Source of the DNA: Sophora flavescens
Lineage: Eukaryota; Streptophyta; Magnoliopsida; Fabales; Fabaceae
Reading direction: 5' to 3'
Length of the DNA: 64,000 bases
Assembly: GCA_030762895.1 (NCBI GenBank)
Contig: CM061063.1
Coordinates: 50,237,196-50,301,195 of the forward strand
Part shown: positions 56,529 to 64,000 of the stretch, piece after piece
Position numbering within the stretch: position 1 is the first letter of the stretch
Layout of the letters: every line of letters begins with the position of its first letter
The notes under the pieces: generated by a model
Seen by the model: only the letters and a program-made list of their open reading frames with translations
What the model was told of the DNA's origin: nothing
Databases searched by the model: none
Translations under genes and position numbers: made by a program

Positions 56529-57472
56529 GAGAAAGTCTTCTATAGACACAACCCCAACATTTCATATTTAGGCACAACCAGTAAAATAGTGACAACACGT
56601 TGAATGGGTCCCAGTTTTTCATTATTTCAAAATTACTTCATCTTCAACCTCATTAATTCCCTTTCTCTCTTTGGCTTTTTTTTTGGTAAGTAAAACCTCT
56701 CTTTGGCTTTTTATTTCTCCAGAAATAGATCTCTTCTCTCTCCAACATCCTCCGACGCCCTCATATGGCGTGGTGGAATTTGATGACAGTTGCTTCTCTA
56801 TATGAAGATGCACTTATTTTTTAAAATGCATATAAAAACGCATATTCTAGTTACAAACATGGTGTTTCACAATTATATTATAAATTCGTCATCATCAATT
56901 AAAAAGTGAGCAATTAACATGAAAAGGCAGCTGCTGTGGGGATGACAAATGGAGATCAGGACAAGTTGATTGACACGGTACATAACATTTCTGATGATAC
57001 CCATTTACAAGAAAATTTGATTTAGTATAACTCTTTCTACCAAATTTTGGTTTATGCCAAAGTATTATCAAAATCATACTCCAGAAACTGATAGTGCTTC
57101 GATACATATTCTTTACAAATTAATGATGTTACAAAGAATGAAACATATTTCTCATGCCAAGTATTATTAAAAACTCACGATAAACAAAGTCTTGCTAACC
57201 TTCAACATCATAAATTTATGTCTTTAATGTCTTCAAGCGAAAAAATTACCGAGGAGGACCATGAAGGAGGTTAGAGAGAGAGAGAGAAAAAAGAGTGGTT
57301 AGAGAGACTGGGGAAATTAAAAGTTAAGGAGAGAAATGAGATTAATGAGGTTGAAGATCAAGTAATCTTGAAATAATAATAAAAAAGTGGGACCCACTTA
57401 ATGTGTTGTCACTACTTTATTGATTGTGTTTAAATATGAACCGTTGGGACTGGGTCTATGCAAGACTTTCTC
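56529..57472. mobile_element. Mutator-like element with ~170-bp TIRs
   Basis: The left end GAGAAAGTCTTCTATAGACA through CATCTTCAACCTCATTAATT (about 56529-56665) is inverted at the right from ATTAATGAGGTTGAAGAT to ATGCAAGACTTTCTC (about 57340-57472). ATTATTAAT (56520-56528) and GTTATTAAT (57473-57481) match at 8/9. No transposase. The ~430-bp centre is unassigned. A 16-bp micro-insert (56681-56696) between repeats of CTCTCTTTGGCTTTTT lies at the inner edge of the left arm. Confidence 0.82.
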
Positions 57473-57486
57473 GTTATTAATATATT

Positions 57487-57540
57487 AATAAAATATAGAA
57501 GGTTTTTTTTTTTTTGATAATCAATAAAATGTAGAAGGTT
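57487..57540. mobile_element. 18-bp poly(T) micro-insert with 18-bp direct repeats
   Basis: AATAAAATATAGAAGGTT (57487-57504) and AATAAAATGTAGAAGGTT (57523-57540) flank TTTTTTTTTTTGATAATC; 17/18 identical. Confidence 0.72.
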
Positions 57541-58778
57541 AGAAGTGTAATTGTGAAACATTTGGTACCAAATATCATCATCATTATTAGATGCCAAAAT
57601 AGGCGGGCATTTCGTGGAAATCGACAAATACTATACTTAGATATAGATAATAGTAGTACCGTACATTTCTTTTCTCGTTGGGTAGTTAGCTTGGAAAATC
57701 AAACTCTATTCTTCAACGCTGATTTATGGTACTCGTGCATTCACAGTTTCACTCTCTAGACGGCAAAAATATGCTCAAGTCATTGATGTCAATGATGTGA
57801 ACCGCGAAACAACTTGCAATCCAGGTTCCTCACCATCACTTGAGCAAGGTGGTGTAAGCCAATAAATGTTCTAGTTGGCATGAACAATCCATCTGCTTAT
57901 CTACGTATCCAAATGGAGGCTCTTGCCTTTGAGATGCGATCCAATATGAATAGACATTTACTAAAATATGCAATTTCCGCCTCATAAACACCTACTTCAA
58001 AATATGCAATAATCACTTTCTAGTTTCAAATATACAATTTTACCAGCCAAAACCCTTATTAGTTAGGAAAATCTATTTTCTCAAAAACAAGATATTTTAT
58101 TAAAAAAAAAAAATGGCACTTCAGTTTTCAACGACAGTAAGTACATCCAGTTTTCTACACTTTTGTACCTTGTACAGAAACACGAATCAAATCAACAATA
58201 ATCAGAAAACATGACAATATTTCTTCAAGGACTTGCGCATGCCACACCTTCAAGTCATTTTGATATCTTATCACACCGTTTTAGTTAATATTGGAAGTCA
58301 ATTTACGATCAATGAGTATATCACACACTGAGAACAAAACCGCCCTTCATGTTAAATTTATACAAAATGTGAAAATGACACTCATGCACGAGAAGAGGGA
58401 TTTGGGACTGGGAAAAAAGTGAATTGGTCTGATATCAGTGGTAAATGTCAACTATAAACAACTAACATAAGCAAATAAAATACCCTTTCTGACTATTTCT
58501 TGCTTATACAGCTTAATATTTGAAACAAATGCTTCAAGTATTACACAATAACGAGTAAATTGTTCCATCGCCAATTATTGACCATTTCTTAGAAATACAA
58601 AATTGAGCTACCTTATCACTACCAAAGAATATTTCTTTCTGCAGTGGATGTAATACAGTACTTGAATTAAGGTAAAATTGCTTGTAAGTAAAAAATAAAA
58701 ATAAAAATGGTTGTAACTAATGACTATAGCATACACTGAATAAATTGATGTTACAAAATTTAATCGAGGAAAAACTCC
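57541..58778. other. Intergenic and TypA 3' UTR, nothing else recognised
   Basis: 1.2 kb without a supportable gene. The last few hundred bases should include the 3' UTR of the minus-strand TypA-like gene. Confidence 0.4.
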
Positions 58779-61700
58779 TTATTCCTTTGGTCTTCTACTC
58801 ATGGTCTTACGCTTGTTAACATCAAGGTATTTCTTCCGTAACCGGATGGCCTTTGGTGTAACCTTCATGAAAACAAAAGAAAACGCAAGAGAAATGTCAC
58901 AGTGAAAACAATCAAGAATTATTTTTGTGGCCAAATGAACATCATATAAACGTTATAAGACACTATCAGCATAGTGCAACATGTGTTAAATAGAAGAATC
59001 GTAAGGGAAAATATAGATTAAATTTTATTGAGTAATTGGGCATCGGGTGGAGGGGGACTGGGGGATGAAGCATCCAAAAGATCTCTTCATCATAAAATAT
59101 AAGGAAAAACTTTTGTATAACACAATAACGAATCATAGACTGGAACTTACCTCAATAAGCTCATCGGAAGCTACATATCCAATAGCTTCTTCAAGCGTCA
59201 TCTACAACCAAATGACCATCGTATGTAAGTTCATGTGTTACATGCTACCTTGAGCACCATTATCATATTGCAGCTTTTCAGCTAACTACTTTCAGATCAC
59301 ATGCTAAATATTTCATACAGCCTCAAAGAGAGATGCCAGGTCTAAAATATAAAACTTGCTAGAATATTGATAGTTTGCTATTTCACCCTGTAATATCATA
59401 CTTCAAAATTCATCTCTGCTTTTACAAGTTCCTACACTTGAAAACCACATATCACAATAAACAAACAGCAGTTTCAAAAAATTTCACTGTTCAGTCAGAG
59501 ATTAATATTAATTTGAAGTTCCAAAGCATTTATGTTATACAGGTAGATGCAAGTTTGTATATATAGCTTCATACAACAAGTTATTAAGACTGGTATTTGA
59601 AAATATAAGGGCATGTGAACTCCAAAGTCTCATCAAATCATGAATTCTACAACTCATGCTGGACATCTGATGTACGAATGTATAGAAATCATGAACCCTA
59701 CTACTGTGTTTATCAGAATTCTAACTTGTCTAAAATGAGCAAGATGTAAAAGCATAATTTTGTCACATGAATACATACAAGGCGAGGGGGAGTCAGCTTC
59801 ACATTCTCATCCTTTGAAGCAGCACGCACATTTGTAAGTTCCTTCGCTCTCACAGGATTGACCTGCAATATCACGGTCTTTGTCAGTTAAGCACCAACTT
59901 TGACATAACACTTGAATTCAGGCTAAGAACACTTCTCCTTACATCAAGATCTGTATCCCTTGAATGTTCTCCAACAATCATTCCATCATATGCCTGTAAA
60001 CCAATGAACAATAAGTAGTTACAGGCAGCATATATGAAAAACTTAAGCATGTACCATAAGCAAAAGCTAGATGCACATTATGAAGTTCTCTAAATTAAAG
60101 AACATGTTTCACTATCACTCCAAGGTCAAAGTGTTTCACCACAATTTGATCATCAAATACCCTACTTGTTTTCAGCAAGAAAAATCATGCCAAGATTAAT
60201 AGCAAAAAATTGTTTATCTTGAAATCCCTTTTTCTAAATTCAACATAGCAGCATACTATATTTTCTTACAAAAATCAGATTGATAGGGGTTATACGACTA
60301 CTACCTCGGGGACAATGTTAAGTATAGAAGAATGGGGTCTAAATGGCTGCAACAACCTTGCCTATGCGGCAATGAGTGTGGGAAAGCACGGAGTAAGGCT
60401 TGGAAGAAAGGATAAAAGGGAAGGTGGGGAGTGGAAAGGCATATGAGAATTTTGGGAATCACTTGGGTGGCTTAGGCAAAGGGGCAGAGTTTGTTGCCTA
60501 CAACTCTTATTTTCTATCTTATTAATCATTTTCAATGTTAATAGGGGTTTCTATCACAGAACTTCAAATTAAAAAGAAAAGAAGGACCTAGAACAAAGTC
60601 ATATTACATATAAATTATAGTACATGAAAAAGCAAGAGATGGGAAGTTCCAACCTCCATTCCAGGTGCTACAAAAAGAGTCCCACGAGCTTCTAAGCTCA
60701 TCAATGCATGAGCTGTGATTGTACCATAACCCATTGACACCTGTTCAGTTAAGTCAATTACATACAGTAAGCACAAGTTTGAAAATTGAAGTTAAACCAC
60801 ACTCAAAAAAGTTTTACAAATTGAAACACATGTATATTGTGAGAGTAGTAACTCAATGTAAATGAATTATTAAGTCATCATAAGTAGGTACAGCAGCAGA
60901 GAAACATACCAGTACTCCTTTCCTAACATTGCCAAGAGGGCCTCGAAATTTTTCATATGCTGCAAAATAAAAATAACAATATAAAAAATATAAGTAATTC
61001 TGATGCTGACTAAACTAAGCTGCATTGCAAAGATAAAAACGCTCATAAAAATTGTGAGTTAGTAAAATAAACAAGCATAAAGCTCCATAAACATAAAAAA
61101 TAAGCAAAACCAAACTCAAAGGGGCAGCTAAACAGCACAAATTGGAAAACATATAGCAAACACAATGAAAATCGGCATCATTACATGCAAGTTGGAAGTG
61201 AAAGAGATAAATCTTTATCAGAGAATGCATACCAAAGAAAGCACGATGCATAAATCCAGTTCCACGTGTGTCACTGCCGAACACACTCCTGTAACCAACC
61301 AGACCCCTGAACAAGCAGTATTAAAGAAGTCACTCACTAGATTTCTTGAACACTGCATAAGATTTGGTTTCACTGTAACTTATATCTCAATCGATGGAGA
61401 TATAAGATGATTAATTTCCAGCCATGAACTGAAATCCAGAAGCTCACATTACTCAAGTAGCTCTATGGGATGTAATCCAGCTACAATAAGGAGGCAACCA
61501 GAAATTTGGACTCAATTACTAAGATATGTCTACTGTTTTCGACCTTCAATTAGGTTGCCAAAAGCTATTTTTTAGCGAAAGAAAAACTATATAAAAGCTA
61601 GATTTAAGTATTTTCCTGACATCCAATTATTGAAGAGGCACTTACTCAGAGATTCCTCCCCTTGCTCATTTCTGATCATCTAAGTCTCAGAGCAAGGTTC

Positions 61701-62189
61701 TCAAAGAAAGCCACTGGGATGGCAGTAGGTTATCATCATCCCCAAGAAAGGGGCAAATGATAATAAGAAAAGAAATAAAAGATCTTAGAATGTTATTTTG
61801 CCAAAAAGATGTGCATGTGTAGTGTTTCCAACACACGCACCCATAATATTACAACATAAAAGTTACGATCATTTATGTGCAGGGGGAAAAACCAATCAAA
61901 GATAAATTCAAGATAGAGACAACTAAGCCAACCTTGATGGACAAGTCAAAGACAATCTAGTCCGACCAACAGTTCCCGAGACAGGACCCATGTCAGTAAC
62001 CTCAGCTCGCCTATGAGACAAGGCCTCCATTACCAAGCCAACATGCTCATCATTTACCTGAGATAGATCCATTTTGATGTTAGAAGTCAAAACTCTTGGA
62101 CTAGCATACTATGAATATCAAATTGAATTATTACCTCAATCGTAACTTCTTCTATTGGCTCAACTTTCTGACCATTTTCAGTTTTATAC
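58779..62189 (-). CDS. TypA/BipA-like translation GTPase, C-terminal exons (partial)
   Basis: Nine exons read in frame: 62135-62189, 61933-62057, 61233-61306, 60910-60959, 60654-60740, 59943-59993, 59779-59862, 59151-59201 and 58779-58862. They encode the last ~219 residues. Blocks typical of TypA/BipA are YKTENGQKVEPIEEVTIE, VNDEHVGLVMEALSHRRAEV, GYRSVFGSDTRGTGFMHRAF, VAPGMEAYDGMIVGEH, NPVRAKELTNVRAASKDEN and a basic tail AIRLRKKYLDVNKRKTMSRR. TypA is a ribosome-binding EF-G-like GTPase. The tail resembles the plant copy distinct from chloroplast SVR3, so the compartment is uncertain. The G domain and start codon are absent: the gene runs past the right edge, with an intron of at least 1.8 kb after 62189 that contains transposon remnants. 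Confidence 0.9.
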
Positions 62190-62777
62190 CTAAATCCATA
62201 GAATAGTACATTAAACCAGTATATAAGAAAAAAAATGAAAAATATGAAGAAAAAATAAACATGAGTTCTAAGAATGTATAAGATATAGTTAAGAAATCAG
62301 AACCACTGAAACACAAATCAGTATATGAAATTTGGCCAGATCAAATGTTTTAAATGGATAGACCTTTCAGGATCTATTTGATGAAAGGAAAGTTACATTC
62401 AGTACGAATGCACAAATAAAAACAAAATAAAGATAAAAGGAAGGGTGTAACTGTGTAAGAACCCCCCCTTCTACAAAACCCTGAACATGCTTTCAAACCC
62501 CACCCTTGAAGACACAAGCTCCATGCTTATTGATTGTTATTCACGAACTTTTGCTGAGTTATTCGAATTCTTATTATTTTAGGAGTTTTATTATGTTAAA
62601 TTTTTAATAGTCTTATTGGGCTAGACTTGTATTAGACCTAGAATATTAATATGCATAGGAGTATTAGGTTCATGTTTTGTATCACATCTCATAGTGTCAC
62701 ATTAGTCTAATTTCTCTCTTCTTTTCCATCTTTTTCCCATAATTTCTGTCAGAGATATCAAACCACTCATGAGTCTC
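62190..62777 (-). other. TypA intron sequence
   Basis: No exon recognised. AT-rich, with a C run at 62463-62469. Confidence 0.4.
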
Positions 62778-63838
62778 CTACTGAATCAACTCTTCTCTGA
62801 CCTCTTTTGGGCATTTAGTACAAGCTTTGCAATTACCCTTCTTTCCAGTCAAGTGCTCTTTCATTCTAGTAATTCCACCCCACATAGCCTTCCCACAAAA
62901 TTTGCACACACAACTACGAGTACCATTCTCTTGTGATTGATGACAGTACTTCCATCCAGGGTCAGTCCTAGATACTAATGAAGGATTGGATGAATCTTCA
63001 CTTGCCATACTACAAACAGGGGAAGAGAAGGGATATGTAAGAAACAAAACATAAAAAGAGGAAGTGAAGGGAGAATGTGAGAGAAAAGAAAACGAAAAAA
63101 ACAGAGGAAGAGAAAGGGAGAATGGGAGAGGAAAGAAAACGAAAAAACAGAGAGAGAATGGGAAAGGAAAAAACGAAAACCAGAGGAAAGAAAAAGAAAA
63201 AACAAAGAGAGAATGGGAGAGGAAAAAACGAAAACCAGAGGAAAGAAAATGAAAAAACAGAGAGAGAATGGGAGAGGAAAGAAAACGAAAAAACAGAGAG
63301 AGAATGGGAGAGGAAGAAGTTGAATATAAAAAACAGAGAAGAAAAGTGAAAACAGAAGAATGTAAAGGAGGGGAAAGAAGAGAGAAAGGAGGAGAAAGGA
63401 GAAAACAGGGGAGAAGAAGTTACCTGAGAGTGAACCTGTGAACGTGAAGACTGAAGAGGCAGAGGAGCAGAGCTGCTAGTGTATTGTGAGGAGGCAGAGG
63501 GTCGAAGGCTTGAAACTTGAAAGAATGAGCTGCTGCTAGTGTATATCGAGGAGGCAGAGGCAGGCTTGTTGCGTGTATCAAGGAGGCAGAGGGTTGCAGG
63601 CTTATTGCGGTTATGCTGACCCAGTGACCCTTCATTTCTTTAAAAAAAATGAAAAAAATCCTAAATTCCCTAACTTCCAATATTTGCCGTATCGCCGATA
63701 TATCGATTTGCAGGGAATCGGCCGAAATCTCGCCCAAAACCGGAATTAGCATATCATTTCGAAATTCGTATCGGGCCTTCAAATTTCCGATACGAGATCT
63801 CGAGATCTCGGCCGATACACCGATATTTAACAACACTG
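62778..63838 (-). mobile_element. hAT element remnant with BED zinc-finger exon
   Basis: The minus-strand frame 62778-63008 starts MASEDSSNPSLVSRTDPGWK and contains CVCKFCGKAMWGGITRMKEH then LTGKKGNCKAC, the BED-type zinc finger at the N-terminus of hAT transposases. The right boundary reads, inverted, CAGTGTTGTTAAATATCGG (63838 leftward), a hAT-like terminus with a subterminal region rich in CCGATA/TATCGG and CGAGATCTCG. The catalytic DDE and dimerisation parts are missing, and no left terminus or 8-bp duplication was found. It is a deleted remnant in the TypA intron. Confidence 0.75.
63060..63420. repeat. Purine-rich minisatellite
   Basis: Units of about 35-55 bp built from GAGAATGGGAGAGGAAAGAA and AACGAAAAAACAGAGAG are repeated roughly seven times. 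It lies between the BED exon and the hAT terminus, perhaps an expanded 5' UTR or intron of the transposase gene. The Lys/Glu-rich ORFs here are compositional. Confidence 0.85.
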
Positions 63839-64000
63839 GTCCGACACTGCTTCTATGACCAAGTGGTCAGGAGTTTGATTCTTGCGGCCCTATTTTTTGT
63901 TTTAAAAAATTAGTACAAGGTAAACTGGACTTGTGTATTGTCCATGTTTCAAGCCCAATGAGCTCTTGTGTGAGGGAGTGTGATGGAAATATATAACCAT
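63839..64000 (+). other. tRNA/SINE-like fragment at window edge
   Basis: ATGACCAAGTGGTCAGGAGT followed by TTGATTCTTGCG has A-box and B-box-like features seen in plant SINEs. Too short and too close to the edge to bound. Confidence 0.35.

Noticed and set aside
63064..63349. Lys/Glu-rich ORFs on the plus strand
   Set aside because: Translation of a purine minisatellite; no conserved content.
1..64000. CRISPR arrays, bacterial operons or phage genes
   Set aside because: None present; introns, SINEs and plant gene families show this is a plant nuclear sequence.

Overview
The window is plant nuclear DNA: AT-rich, with multi-exon genes using GT/AG introns and intergenic space packed with transposable elements. 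VOZ, UGT79-type glycosyltransferase, peroxisomal ACX3, RABA1 and TypA/BipA genes, together with the MITE and SINE types, point to a eudicot. A papilionoid legume is my best guess from protein resemblance, but this is inference.

Host genes. Five are recognisable: a VOZ transcription factor (10943-13089, +, 4 coding exons), a family-1 UDP-glycosyltransferase of UGT79 type (13955-15800, -, 2 exons, tail-to-tail with VOZ), acyl-CoA oxidase 3 (20085-25615, -, 13 exons, 676 codons), a RABA1/Rab11 GTPase (52941-55510, -, 2 exons) and the last nine exons of a TypA/BipA-like translation GTPase (58779-62189, -, its 5' part beyond the right edge). I resolved the exon joins of each from splice sites and frame. 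The genes do not form a pathway; they are unrelated housekeeping or regulatory genes between repeats.

Repeat layout. 1-6554 is a non-autonomous LTR retrotransposon (left LTR cut by the window edge). It sits inside a decayed LINE (6555-8797), and its only ORF is split by an inverted solo LTR with a perfect 5-bp target duplication. 9.6-20 kb carries hAT and Mutator-type MITEs with clean target duplications, including a hAT element nested in a tRNA-derived SINE. 25.6-37.3 kb is AT-rich, with a long-TIR Mutator-like element beside ACX3, a foldback element made of tandem units, a SINE, an (AT)n tract and a long hairpin near 32.4-33.3 kb. 37337-43216 is a second, complete non-autonomous LTR element. 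It carries a LINE endonuclease fragment, a SAL1-type nucleotidase fragment, a frameshifted TIM22 copy and a ten-copy ~107-bp tandem array. 43.2-48.3 kb holds a CACTA-like miniature element, MITEs, a ribosomal protein L12 fragment, a SINE and a hAT element. 48.3-52.4 kb is a LINE in which a copia LTR plus gag has become fused in frame to the LINE reverse transcriptase. The right end has a Mutator-like element with ~170-bp TIRs and a BED-zinc-finger hAT remnant upstream of the TypA exons.

The most unusual signals are the multi-gene capture inside the second LTR element, the copia-GAG/LINE-RT fusion ORF, the paired palindromes in the promoter part of the first LTR family, and a scatter of 11-24-bp poly(T/A)-bearing inserts, each flanked by an 11-18-bp direct repeat. 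These last look like ultra-truncated retrotransposition products.
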